Positions 11,001 to 19,230 of a stretch of DNA of 25,889 nucleotides are shown here, one piece after another. The first letter of the stretch is position 1; every line of letters starts with the position of its first letter. The translations under genes were made by a program, and so were the position numbers. The notes beneath the pieces are model-generated. The model was not told where the DNA came from and did not search any database. It worked only from the letters and a program-made list of their open reading frames with translations. Origin of the DNA: Trebouxia sp. TZW2008 (taxonomy: Eukaryota; Chlorophyta; Trebouxiophyceae; Trebouxiales; Trebouxiaceae); the NCBI GenBank assembly GCA_002118135.1, contig BDIU01000493.1, forward strand, positions 1 through 25,889, written 5' to 3'.

Positions 11001-14000
11001 AGCAGCTGCATTGAGCTTCAACAGCTTTGCCCATCTTCCCTTGTCGTCTGCAAAAGCTTGAAGGCTTCTGTGCACTTCATGCAGCACAAGCCTGCCAGCA
11101 ATCCCTCCCAGTACATTGTGCAATAGTTGCAGGGGGTGGGGGGCGCCCAGGGGGTGCCCCTGGGGATTCTCCTGGCCCTGTTGCACATCTGACCCTTGCC
11201 CCTGGGAAGAAGAGGAGGGGCCTTGCCCTGGTAAGGGCGTTTGTGGGCCTGCCCCTAGGCCCTGTGAAGAAGAACGGTGTGCTGCAGCAGCAACCTGGTC
11301 TGCATTCCTGACAGACTGCTGAGGGGGTTCTGAACTTGTGAGGAGGGCTGATTGGTCCAGCCCTGACTGCGCTGTATCTGCCCCATGCTGAGCATGCTGA
11401 GCACGCTGTGCTGCTGCCAGGCTATGCTGAGCTCGAATATCAGCTGCTTGCCACATTTGAAGCTCTAACTCTGCTTGCAGGGCTTTCTGTTGGTCAGGAC
11501 TCAGGGCAGCCCTCTCAAAATCTGTATGTCAGCACAATTTGACTCAGCATGCACTTGCTGCAACCCGTTTGTGCAGATGTTGTGAAGGTCATACCTCAAA
11601 TGACTGGAGGCTATGTGATACAGCTCTTGATCATGTCAGGCTTGTTTGAACATTGATGTGCAGAGACAACTAAGCCTGTTTTGGGACAGACATTTCAGAC
11701 AGACAGATCAAAGATGACCATGCCATGGTTGTGCACTTATTGCAGGGCATGACTTCAGCCTCAATTTACCTGGCAGAATATCAAAAGACAGCAGCCGCCA
11801 TCTGTACTTTTGTTCATGGGGATTGAGCCCATCCTCTTTTTGGACATTCGCAATTTGCGCCGAAGGAGTTGGCACACTTGACTTCCCATCTGTGTCAATG
11901 TCCATCGCCTTGACACCCCGTGCGAAATTTTGCCCCGCTGCAGCTTGTTCTTCACCAAGGCTGTGCAGGGCTGTTCGGCGATGCCCTTCATCTGGCCCTT
12001 CTTGCTGCTGGTCATGCCCTGCCTTTGTCACATGGCGTGGCTCAGTCACATGGCCTGGCTGGGAGGAAGAGGAATGGACTTGGACCTTTGGCGCCTCAGC
12101 AAGGGTCAGTACCACTGTATAGTACGCCTTAAAGCATAGCTTGACGTGTCCATTGGAGATACTGTGCATACGCATGCCTTCTGGTAAGCTTTCCTGCAGC
12201 AGAACCAATATGTATTCTATGCATTCAGCAACAGTGTGAATTGAAGTGACTGAACCCAATACAAATGAGCTATAGGCAGAACTGATTAGAGGCAGCTCTC
12301 TGCTTCTGTATGCACCTGTGCATTCCATCTCATTAGCAGATGATGCATGACAGGACTTAGGCCACGCACACCCAGCACATGTGCTGAAATGTACAACTAT
12401 TGTTACTGTTAGCAAATGATGAGCAATTAGTTGTTGTGAATGTCTCCGAAGTCACTTAGATGAAGGTGAAAACTTGCAAGCTCAGAACGCTTTGCGCAAT
12501 GCTAACAAGTGCCACGCGTGAGTCCCCTCTGTGAGTCCCCTTGAGTGACTTGCAACGTCATCAGTACTGTGCATTCCCAAAACTGCTTGTGAACACAACC
12601 TCTTGCTGTCATGCATCACAGCAGGTGAGCAGTCAGTCAACAACAGGGTTAGCGCGATGTGAGAGCATTACTGTATGCAGCGTGTTTGGTCAAGGTTTTG
12701 AGGTATTCAAGTACCCATGACTGACCTTGAGCAGTTGCTGCCGCAACAGGAAGTCCATATGACGTAATGCTGCCTGTCGCTCTTTAGCACTGAGCTTGTG
12801 AGGACCGCACAAGTCACTGATGACAGGAGGGAGCGCCTTGTAGGTGCCTGAAACATAAGGGCGTAATCTCAGCAATGCTTGCAATGTTTCTTCGAAATCT
12901 GTGTATGGTTTCATCAAAGAGATTGGGCAACAAGCGAGAGATGAGGACAGAGAAATATAGAGACGAGCTTGAACTTGTTTTGCAGCTTGATGCAACACTG
13001 ACCTGTTGCGCGCAAGTAGGGCTGCAGCTGATTTTCAGAGAACACGCAACTCCTGTGAGGATGTCTTGCGTCAGGCAATATGTGAGTGAGCAGGGCTAAG
13101 TTGGACAAAAATGTGTTAGTCATGAACTCAAATGCAAAGGTTGGTGGCGTTCAGGGGTTTGCTTTCAGAGGACTTGGGAGCGTCCGTGTGTAGAAGCAGC
13201 ATGACATGCCGTACCTGTTTCCAGAACTTCTCGCGCAGTGTGGACATCATGAGATGGCACTGCAGACGCTTGCAGCTCCTGATTGAGGAAGAAGAACTGG
13301 TCAGCTGACTCCCTGATGGCCTCGGCATGACTCCTTGCTTTTGCAAGCACCTTGCCAACTTCTCGAGTTGCAGCTGCCTGCAGGAGTGTAGACAATCTGG
13401 TGACATCCTGACATTATATCTGTCTCCTAACCTCCAGGCGGACAGCCATGCAGACCTGACATACAACATCATGATCCATGTATTGCTTGTTCACACATTC
13501 AGAATTTGGGATTGTAACATGATAACCATACTGCTCATTTGTGCCTTTGATACTCTGTAAGACTTGCTGTCACGCCTGACATGTTGGTGCCAATGCATTG
13601 TGCAAATTTCAGTCTACACTGCATCTCAATGATCCCTACTATCAAGTACCTGAGTACTGCATCTCACTAGTTGCACATTGCATGTTCCGCATCGCGTAGT
13701 GTGTCTAATGCATTGGACATTACCTACAGTGACGCCTTGTACTGAAGCAAATGCATGCTGCAGCTCACATCGATCAGGGTACCAGCTTGGCTACAATAAC
13801 TGCTGCAAAGGCACCTGTGCTTGGCATAGGCACATACATGCAGCCAGCAGCTTGACTGCTGGACAGTGGGTGTCTGTTTACCTTGTTGGACCATTCCACC
13901 AGCACATGTAAGCGCAACAACCTCTGACGCGTGCCATAAAGATGAAGTAGCAGAGCGCGCTTCCTGCAGACAATATGTGCGCCTGATATTTTGTACTCCT

Positions 14001-14192
14001 CAGATCTGGCAGTGAGTCTTGATGAAACAATTGCGAGCATAGACGCTACCTCTCTAGGTCAGAAAGTGCAGGCAGAGCCTCACACAGGCTTTGCAAGCCT
14101 TTGTAGGCCGATTCTGCAGTATTATCGACCAGTTGACTGAGTTGCACAAGCTGCAAGGCGTTGCTGCTGGGAACTGCCGCCGGCTGTGCCAT
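1304..14192 (-). CDS. MED14: Mediator complex subunit 14, about 15 exons, complete or nearly so
   Basis: MED14 is the scaffold subunit of the nuclear Mediator complex, joining head, middle and tail. Exons (minus strand, 5' to 3'): 14050-14192, 13882-14005, 13215-13377, 12726-12847, 11770-12193, 10981-11521, 10072-10379, 9282-9940, 8433-8648, 7082-7612, 5703-6317, 5019-5163, 3418-4413, 2582-2754, 1304-1756. Every join keeps frame, giving about 1870 aa (plant MED14 is about 1700). Recognition rests on a colinear match to plant MED14: LVQLSQLVDNTAESAYKGL, then RLLRLHVLVEWSNK, the SADQFFFLNQELQ helix, VLETGTYKALPP, LLRQQLLKESLPEG, YTVVLTLAEAP, CSFWLNIQTSQS and VVSVQLKTGYLKAACGEAL. Later exons are low in complexity: polyQ in exon 11 and Pro/Gly/Gln repeats in exons 6, 8 and 10. 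The 3' end is uncertain: exon 15 either reads to the stop at 1304 or splices at 1355 (G|GTGAGA) to a short exon near 656-712. The starts of exons 13 and 15 rest on phase and splice signals only. Confidence 0.85.
1720..1992 (-). repeat. Three tandem copies of MED14 exon 15 acceptor edge
   Basis: The unit TGCTGCTTGCAG|GCA.. plus about 45 nt of exon recurs with its junction at about 1756, 1856 and 1958 (spacing 100 and 102 bp). The left-most unit leads into the open exon (GCA TCT AAA CCT AAC CTG). The two intronic copies keep the acceptor but soon lose the reading frame. Confidence 0.85.
2199..2372. mobile_element. pogo/Tigger-like MITE, 174 bp, in MED14 intron 14
   Basis: The left end reads CAGTAAACTCTCTTTGTAA at 2199-2217. 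The right end, read inward from 2372 on the other strand, is CAGTAAACTCTCGTTGTAA, one mismatch in 19. Both ends are flanked by TA (2197-2198 and 2373-2374), as expected of a Tc1/mariner-superfamily target duplication, and CAGT..CTC ends are typical of pogo-type elements. The interior carries five short direct repeats of a TGTCCTTACATCGAG type at about 2246, 2262, 2319, 2335 and 2350. It is too short to encode a transposase, so it is non-autonomous. Confidence 0.85.
2421..2515 (+). repeat. Dispersed intronic repeat family A, copy 1
   Basis: It begins GAACATCAGCCATCCTTG and continues through AAGCAAGCCTGCTGGC into a CAGGGCGTGTTCC segment. It aligns over its length with copy 2 at 5518-5626, and its second half aligns with copy 3 at 12351-12408. 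No coding capacity or terminal repeats were seen; it may be a SINE or MITE remnant. Confidence 0.55.
2700..3025 (-). repeat. Three tandem copies of MED14 exon 14 acceptor edge
   Basis: The minus-strand unit GCAGAGCTGCGTGAAGAAGG (real exon start at 2754) recurs near 2881 as GCAGAGCTGGTTGAAGAAGG and in a more decayed form near 3020. The matching CATCCAGCAG marker lies at 2725, 2852 and 2993, a spacing of 127 and 141 bp. The middle copy keeps the acceptor but carries stop codons; the outer copy has lost the AG. Confidence 0.85.
3280..3450 (-). repeat. Tandem copy of MED14 exon 13 donor edge
   Basis: The real exon end reads LESFQDMA with donor G|GTAAGC at 3418. About 129 bp further into the intron the same edge recurs as AESFQDMV with donor G|GTATGC. 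The copy has an intact GT donor and an open frame, so it could act as an alternative exon end if spliced. Confidence 0.85.
4757..5100 (-). repeat. Tandem copy of MED14 exon 12 donor edge, split by a poly-G run
   Basis: The real exon 12 end (IRLYGVNALHQLEGKGSQDT, donor at 5019) is repeated about 252 bp further into the intron as IRLYGVSAGRKLDGKSSQDA, with donor G|GTCAGC. The large spacing is explained by the homopolymer at 4936-5007 lying between the two copies. Confidence 0.85.
4936..5007. repeat. Poly-G/poly-C homopolymer with an NN gap
   Basis: A run of G (15 bases, then A, two N, then 54 bases) on the plus strand is poly-C in the MED14 transcript and begins 11 nt downstream of the exon 12 splice donor. 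The NN at 4952-4953 shows the assembly did not resolve it, so the true length is unknown. The G strand could form quadruplexes. Confidence 0.9.
5200..5330 (+). repeat. ATG/GAT-rich simple repeat in MED14 intron 11
   Basis: An irregular run of ATGATG, GAAAATGATGATT and ATGACGACAAC-type words. It is low-complexity intronic sequence with no coding or structural signal I can support. Confidence 0.5.
5518..5626 (+). repeat. Dispersed intronic repeat family A, copy 2
   Basis: It begins GAACATCAGACATCCTTAC and continues through AACAAGCCTGCC into CAGGACTTGGGCCATACAC. It matches copy 1 (2421-2515) along its length and copy 3 (12351-12408) strongly from CAGGACTT onward. It lies in MED14 intron 11. Confidence 0.6.
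5832..6042 (-). repeat. CAG/CTG tract coding for polyglutamine in MED14 exon 11
   Basis: On the coding strand it reads as long runs of CAG with some CAA, giving about 70 residues that are mostly Gln with scattered Ser, Pro, Thr, His, Arg and Lys. The interruptions and synonymous CAA codons argue for a maintained coding tract. Gln-rich stretches are common in Mediator tail and activator proteins. Confidence 0.9.
6300..6648 (-). repeat. Three tandem copies of MED14 exon 11 acceptor edge
   Basis: The real edge is TGTGTGCAG|GTGATTGCATATACTGC at 6317. The next unit has TTTGCAG|GTGCTGTCATG at 6478, and a third, with its acceptor lost, lies near 6632 (spacing 161 and 154 bp). The copies translate to related peptides: AYTAVPSHTTQSS, SCTAVPHHVTQAL and CHHVVPSHVSQPS. 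The frame stays open through all three, so each intronic acceptor would merely extend the protein if used. Confidence 0.8.
6656..6669 (+). repeat. Two-unit telomere-type motif CCCTAAA
   Basis: CCCTAAACCCTAAA is two units of the Arabidopsis-type TTTAGGG telomere repeat, inside MED14 intron 10 beside the last exon 11 edge copy. Two units can arise by chance or at break repair, and the same motif also occurs as a plant promoter element. Confidence 0.4.
6890..7135 (-). repeat. Three tandem copies of MED14 exon 10 donor edge
   Basis: The real edge encodes YLLTCSCTFRGVIQQ with donor CAG|GTATTG at 7082. Two further units encode YLPACGCTSRGAMQQ (donor lost) and YLPTCSCTFRVCIQQ (donor CAG|GTGTCA at about 6905). 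The spacing is about 105 and 72 bp. Confidence 0.85.
7288..7412 (-). repeat. Minisatellite in MED14 exon 10 (Ser-Ala-Ser-Pro-Leu repeat)
   Basis: A 33-39 bp unit around GGGCTGGCAGAAGGGCCCTG is repeated about four times. It codes for Gly-Pro-Ala-Gln-rich copies of SASPLP. It is in frame and length-tolerant, as in a disordered linker. Confidence 0.75.
7520..7915 (-). repeat. Three tandem copies of MED14 exon 10 acceptor edge
   Basis: The real exon start at 7612 encodes SYMESHPSAPKVVPASCLAL. Two intronic units follow at 139 and 136 bp spacing. The outer one (about 7800-7905) still encodes SFLKPNPSAPKLVSASCVAL after an AG acceptor. The middle one has a degenerate peptide (PSCSKSDASRLPSACIF). Confidence 0.85.
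8270..8535 (-). repeat. Tandem copy of MED14 exon 9 donor edge
   Basis: The exon end at 8433 (CTTGACATTACTGAAG|GTTACA) and about 90 nt of upstream exon recur 149 bp into the intron as CTTGTCATTATTGAAG|GCAAGA. The donor GT of the copy has become GC (8287-8286). Confidence 0.85.
8625..8840 (-). repeat. Three tandem copies of MED14 exon 9 acceptor edge
   Basis: The segment CTGCAGTGTGAAGGCAGACTAG at the exon start (8648) recurs about 104 and 180 bp further into the intron as CTGCAGTGTGAAGGGAGACTAG and CTGTAATGTGGAAGCAGCCTAG. The first copy keeps AG; the second has lost it. Confidence 0.75.
9395..9715 (-). repeat. Gly-Gln-Ala repeat region in MED14 exon 8
   Basis: Irregular 27-45 bp units coding for GQAGTGPGSA, GQAVTSPAAS and GQAGATPN-type segments. 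It is in-frame low-complexity sequence placed before the conserved VVSVQLKTGYLKAACGEAL block. Confidence 0.65.
10861..10940 (+). repeat. Dispersed intronic repeat family B, copy 1
   Basis: It runs from AGCACAGGACCAAACTGGTT to CTGCTGAGCCTGTCTAGCATAC. It matches 21639-21707 on the same strand (with a 12-nt difference near ACTACATACC) and the core of 15702-15736 on the opposite strand. It lies in MED14 intron 6. Confidence 0.65.
12351..12408 (+). repeat. Dispersed intronic repeat family A, copy 3 (partial)
   Basis: CAGGACTTAGGCCACGCAC through CTATTGTTACTG aligns with 5569-5626 at most positions. Only the second half of the family A unit is recognisable here. It lies in MED14 intron 4. Confidence 0.55.
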
Positions 14193-15117
14193 GCCAGGAC
14201 TTGATTAGGTCAGTGATCAGGACACCTTCGGGTGCTTTCGGTACCGGGTATGAGTTACTGTCAGTCAGTGACTAATGCGGTTTGCGGCACAAGTTGCAAG
14301 GCTTGATGCATGTTCCAAATAACGCATGCTGCATCGAGGCCTGCTGAAGGCAGGCTCGTGAGCAGATCGCGATCCTGCTCGCGCTGCTTACGACATTCTC
14401 TACGTTTCACCAAGCTGCATCGGTAGGTTCCGCATATGCTACGGCTGGGACCTGCAGACAGCAACCCCTTGTTGTTCCTTGTCTCCGACCTGCGACTTGC
14501 TTTCTTGTCTTCACGGTAGGCGCATGCTTGAGCACTGACGGTTCGTATTCTCAGTGATGTGAAAGCATGCATCATTTGGTCAGCTGTCGCATAGGCATGC
14601 GCACTTTCAATGGGCATCGCTGGGACTGCTTGCACAACGAACTATCACTACACTGTGCAGCGGTGCAGTACACGTTCTCTTTAAGTTTGACAAGATCTGA
14701 TGTCATCGTCCACGTCTGCCTCAAGGCTGCGCTCAGAACACAATGATAGTGCAATTGCATGCATTGCAACAGGTCCGAAGGCGTGTTGTTAGGCTTGCCG
14801 ACACCATGTCTGCTACGAGAAGTTTTGTGAAATGGTGGCCGAGGCCCTACCAGCACTGATGATTTCGGCTAAATTGAAGCACTCTCCATCACAAGTGTTG
14901 TGCCACGGTGAGTTGTAGTCACAGCCTATTCTAGTTCTAGACCAGCACAGCACTCACACAGAGTCTTGCCACAAAGACGGCTGACCATCAGAGCAATGGA
15001 TACAGGACAACAAATGCTTGCTCCCTGCACGCCTGTAATGACATTCAGGCTCTCTCTCAAATCCTCGCAAAAGCCTAAGCACTTCAAAAAATGGACCTCA
15101 CACCAACTCAGGCAGTT
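14193..15117. other. Gap between desaturase 3' end and MED14 start
   Basis: This 925-bp gap should hold the desaturase 3' UTR and the MED14 promoter and 5' UTR. A minus-strand open frame of 118 codons (14261-14617, starting MPIESAHAYATADQMM) resembles nothing I know. Its composition is not clearly coding, and it may be untranslated leader. I saw no exon-edge copies, RNA gene or promoter motif I would defend. Confidence 0.5.
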
Positions 15118-18100
15118 CTACTTTTGTCTCTGCTGTCGTCGCTCTTCATCTTCCTCAGGTGTAAGCAATGTGTTGTGCAGCTTGTCCATATACGTGAAGT
15201 AGTGACCATAGTTCTTATTGTAAACAGTGTGATGGAGAGTGTGATATCCGGCGCCCATAACAGGTGCAATCCTAGAAGCAGCAAACAAACTCGTTATCGG
15301 TATCGTTTCATGCAGCGTGTAATGTGCGTTTTGCCATGCGATCCAGACCACAGATGACACTGACTACAGACATCCTGCAATGAACCCCAATCCGCTTGCA
15401 GCTACACAACGCAGCTTGACTATACAATACAGCATTCACTTTTGAAGACAAGCAACAGCATATTCAGTCTTTAGGCTAAGCATACGACACAGCTGAAGCT
15501 GAACAGCTTTTGATGAACCCCTGAGAGTCATCAAGGGCCTGAAGGTCCGACTTAGGCTTGAGGCATGTACCTTGACAATCGCTGAACATTGACAGCTTGC
15601 TCTGACTTAGGCTGCTGTTGCATACGGGTATGGCAACAGTATACAGTCTGGGAGCAACCATGGTGTTGTATGAAGAAGGGAGAGGAGCCGTTCTTTTGAA
15701 CAGCATGCTAGACAGGCTCAGCAGGCCCAGCTATGTGTGTGCTAGAGGGAGCAAGTGGGACAGGACTGCTTGCTTGGCATGTATGCAGTCGTGAACGCTA
15801 TTGTCCACACGCCAGTTGTAAAAAGCAATAACTCAAAGCAAACATGATGTCGCATGCACAGGAAGATGGGATAGGACTGCTTACTTGGCATGTATGCAGT
15901 CATGGATGTTTGTTGTCCACACGCCAGTTGCAAACAGCAACAACTCAAAGGTCAAAAAGTGCATAGGGACGAAGAAGAGTAGCCAACAGTACGGGATAGC
16001 CTGCAAGCACCACGGCTTTTCTACGCTTTTATTGTCCATCAACAGCATTGCCAGATGCAAGAAAATGATTGTCAGCAGCTGCTACAACCTGTGCACGCAT
16101 GCAAACAAGTCACAAGTTGTTTGCAGTAATTGCAGTAGTACTGTTACTAGTTTGTTGTGGGGTTGACACCACTCTTTACATGTCACAGCATGAGCTTGTC
16201 ATCATAAGTCAATGTGCAAAGGGACAAACATCATGCATATGCAGCAATGCCAGCAGCATGAAAAAGAAACAACAATCGGAACAAAAACAATAAACAAACT
16301 GATGGCATGAACGTGTTTTTCTGCATCAGACGTGCATTCTGTTGGACAAGCGAACATGTACAGCTGCTACGAGATCAACCTAAAGGTGTTGAGTATGTTT
16401 TCTCAGAGTCTCGCATCACTTGAGAACTGGCAGCAGAAGTACGTGACAGTAAAAGGACATATGGTTGCAATGACAAACCTGAAGAATGCCATCTAGTGGG
16501 TGGAAAGCCAGGCCAGCAAAAGGTGACAAGGTGTGCTCCTTATTGTACTTATGGTGAATGTAGTGCAGCACCCTGCAGCACAGCAAAGGCCTGTCTGCAA
16601 CTTGTTCAGGAGCAGTGTTGACACTTAGCAGGGCCAGAGCACCAATCTTCACATCATGAAAACCCTATGTGCATCCAGTACACGCAGTATATTACACACA
16701 TGATGTACAAAACAACACACAGTGTGCCAGCTTTGCATCTAGGATAGTTATGCAATCTTGCTAACAAGCATGTACTCACTTGTAGCCAATCTTCACATCA
16801 TGAAGCCCTCTGTGCATCCAGTACATCCAGACACATCATGTACAAGACAACACCTAGCAGAACCATGCAATCTTGCTAGCAAGCATGTACTCACTTGTAG
16901 CTAATCTTCACATCATGAAGCCCTCTGTGCATCCAGTACACACAGAACTCCAAACACATCATGTAAAAGACAACACAAAGTGTGCCAGCTTTGCACTTAG
17001 CATAGTCATGCAAGCTTGCTACCAAGCATGTACTCACTTGTAGCCAATCTTCACGTCATGAAGACCCCTGTGCATCCAGTACACAAAGTACTCAACGCAC
17101 GTCATGTACAGCACAAAATACGCCAGGTACCAGCCGACCCCAACATCTGAGATTCTGCTGTAGGTGCGTGTCCAGCCTTGTTCAACACAAAATTCTGCCA
17201 CTGCTGGCAGCATGCTGTACAGAGGCATGGACAACATGGACACCTGCACAGACAGACATTGTGAGTCAGCATGTTGCTGGTTGTTGGCCGCCACATGGAG
17301 ATCTGGATGTATGTGCGTGTCCAGCCTTGTTCAACACAGAACTTTGCCACCGCTGGCAGCATGCTGTATAGAGACATGGACAACATGGACACCTGCACAG
17401 ACAGACATTGTGAGTCAGCATGTTGCTGGTTGTTGGCTGCCACATGATGTATGTGCATGTCCAGCTTTGTTTGACACAGAACTCCACCTTTACTGGCAGC
17501 ATACTGTACAGAGGCATGGACAGCATAGACACCTGCATGAACAGACGTGCTGCATCTCTTTGTGTGCATGTCTGTATTGGAAAGTTGAGTTGATTGTGAG
17601 CGCTGCTTCCCATAGAAGTCTGCCACTGCTGGCAGCATGGACATGGACAGCATAGACACCAGCACAGGCAGACATGGGTGTCAATTGCGTATACATGGCA
17701 GCACAGTCATTTTTGTTCATTGTATCTCAAGATTCATAGAGACTGCTGCTCCACATAGAACTCCTCCTTTGCTGGCAGCATGCTGTACAGAGGCATGGAC
17801 AGCATAGACACCTGCACGGACAGACGTGCTGGGTGACTTTGTGTGCATGTCTGAAATGGAAAGTTGAGTTTGTTTTGAGCACTGCTGCACATGAAATGTG
17901 CCACTGCCGGTTGCATGCTGTACAGAGGCGTCAGCAACATGGACACCTGCACAAACATGCTGAGCCAGTCAGATATGCTGCGACGCCTGTGGGTTGCACA
18001 GCTCAGGCAATTGCCCATTGTGACTGCCCAGTCTATTACAAGTGTTGCTTTATTGCTGTCGTGATTGTTATTGCACTGTTGGTGCTGCAGTGCAATCAAG

Positions 18101-19230
18101 GTTGTGAGTGCTACTGGAGTAATCTTACTATCGTCTTGATCAATGTTGTTGTTTCATCTTTACTCTTGTTCTTACCTTGATCTGCTCAAACATGTCTTTG
18201 GGCGCTGGCATGTTTCCAGGCACAAAGAACTTGTCGCCCCAGCAGATGTACACATAATACGCCCACATGCCGCCCGTAAGAAAGTACACAATGTTCACCA
18301 TCACATAGCATCGTAGCCATGCAGCTACCACTCTTGGTAAATTAGCCCTGCATCAACACAGGTTCCCGGTCTGTTTACCTTATGCTAACTCTCCCCTATT
18401 TGCTTGTCTAGAGCAAAAGCATGTGTGCTCAGCATTTGTCATTTGAAACATTACAGACATGAATGCTGTGTTGCAAGCAATCTAAATGCCAACATTGCGT
18501 TGCTCTGCATCCAGTTTCTGCTAATTCAAGCTGAGACCAAACAGGGTGATGCAAAAGGAATTTTCCCATGCTGACAATACAGATCTTGGCTCAAGTCGTT
18601 GAGGCCAAGCATTCAAGTTTGGCTGTTATTGAGCAAGGAGAAAGCATGCAGCGTATGATGATGGCAGTATGGCAGCAGCAATGCAGCTACTGGTGATCAA
18701 ACTGAGCAGGCACTCACCTGGTTTCTTTTGCAAGAAATGGCAGAGCTATACTGTTCTTCCAGTCATCTTCTTCCCTGAAATGCTGCAACTTCAAGGCAAC
18801 TGGTGTTTTTGATCGCAAGGGCGCTGTCTCTGTACAGCTGGTGGAAAAATTGCTTGGCAGCTGCTGAGCGCCAACAATGTATCTGTGAGCCACGATGGCA
18901 TTTCAGTCACGCCATCAACAAAGAAAGTAGCTGTAGTCAGTCACTTATGCAGTCGTGCTTGTGCGGTGGCCAGGCTGCACAAGCACAGCTACCGCAGCTT
19001 TAAGGATGCGCATACCTAGATACTGGTAACGAATGCTCTAGCTGACTGACGGGCTCCAAGCCGATGGGAAACACCTGCAGGTTGATGACTTTGAGCGGAC
19101 TGAGCGTGTAGCCAGCAGCATTCGCGAGGTGCTTTGCGGCGGTCAAGCACACCTGAGAGTCGCCAGCGAACGCAGCTTGTAGTGCAGATCCGTAGAAAAC
19201 CAACGCACAGGCGACAGATCGGGAACACAT
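15118..19230 (-). CDS. Sterol C-5(6) desaturase, seven exons, 358 aa
   Basis: This ER membrane di-iron enzyme of the ERG3/SC5D/STE1 family introduces the C-5(6) double bond in sterol synthesis. Exons: 19016-19230, 18718-18837, 18176-18347, 17038-17243, 16479-16572, 15885-16000, 15118-15271. All joins are in phase and the stop is TAG at 15118-15120. The family's three histidine boxes are present: HRGLH (exon 4), HYIHH (exon 5) and HTLHH (exon 7). Nearby are the conserved [27 protein letters not shown] and PVMGAGYHT segments. Exon 3 has a hydrophobic membrane stretch ([20 protein letters not shown]), with more in exons 4 and 6. The C-terminus is charged ([12 protein letters not shown]). The first ~70 residues ([15 protein letters not shown]...) lack a family match and could be an algal extension; the start is the only ATG in that frame, although the frame stays open upstream to about 19344. 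Introns 3, 4 and 6 contain exon-edge copies. Confidence 0.93.
15702..15736 (-). repeat. Dispersed intronic repeat family B, copy 2 (core only)
   Basis: On the minus strand it reads AGCTGGGCCTGCTGAGCCTG followed by TCTAGCATGC, the same core as 10911-10940 and 21675-21705. It lies in desaturase intron 6 just beside the exon 6 edge copy. Confidence 0.6.
15757..15958 (-). repeat. Tandem copy of desaturase exon 6 donor edge
   Basis: The real edge ([20 protein letters not shown], donor AA|GTAAGC at 15885) recurs 111 bp into the intron as [21 protein letters not shown], with a shifted frame. The copy's donor is AA|GCAAGC at 15773-15772, a GT to GC change. The adjoining intron word GCAGTCC(T/C)(A/G)TCCC is shared, so the unit spans the exon-intron junction. 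Confidence 0.9.
16640..17098 (-). repeat. Four tandem copies of desaturase exon 4 donor edge
   Basis: The CTTCACATCATGAAG marker, coding on the minus strand for the end of exon 4 (LHDVK), lies at 17049 (real), 16906, 16791 and 16647; spacings are 143, 115 and 144 bp. The two middle copies keep the AA|GTGAGTACATG donor; the outermost has lost it. Each unit also carries the intron word AGCATGTACTCACTTGTAG or a close variant. None of the copies carries the whole 206-nt exon. Confidence 0.92.
17160..17970 (-). repeat. Six tandem copies of desaturase exon 4 acceptor edge
   Basis: The unit CAG|GTGTCCATGTTGTCCATGCC (real at 17243) recurs with junctions near 17392, 17532, 17659, 17811 and 17946, a spacing of about 127-152 bp. 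Encoded peptides start [18 protein letters not shown] and degrade outward. Five of the six keep the AG acceptor; in the unit near 17659 it has become TG. Each unit carries 50-90 nt of upstream intron as well as the first 50-90 nt of exon, so the duplications straddle the splice junction. Confidence 0.92.

Noticed and set aside
14261..14617. Minus-strand open frame of 118 codons between MED14 and the desaturase
   Set aside because: No resemblance, no coding bias I can point to and no splice support; left as a possible leader region.
17102..17665. Minus-strand open frame of 187 codons through the desaturase repeats
   Set aside because: It reads across intron and several exon-edge copies out of the real frame; the conserved product needs the spliced exon 17038-17243.
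16640..17970. CRISPR array or satellite unrelated to genes
   Set aside because: Repeat units encode the ends of exon 4 and carry splice signals, have no constant repeat/unique spacer pattern, and the DNA is eukaryotic.
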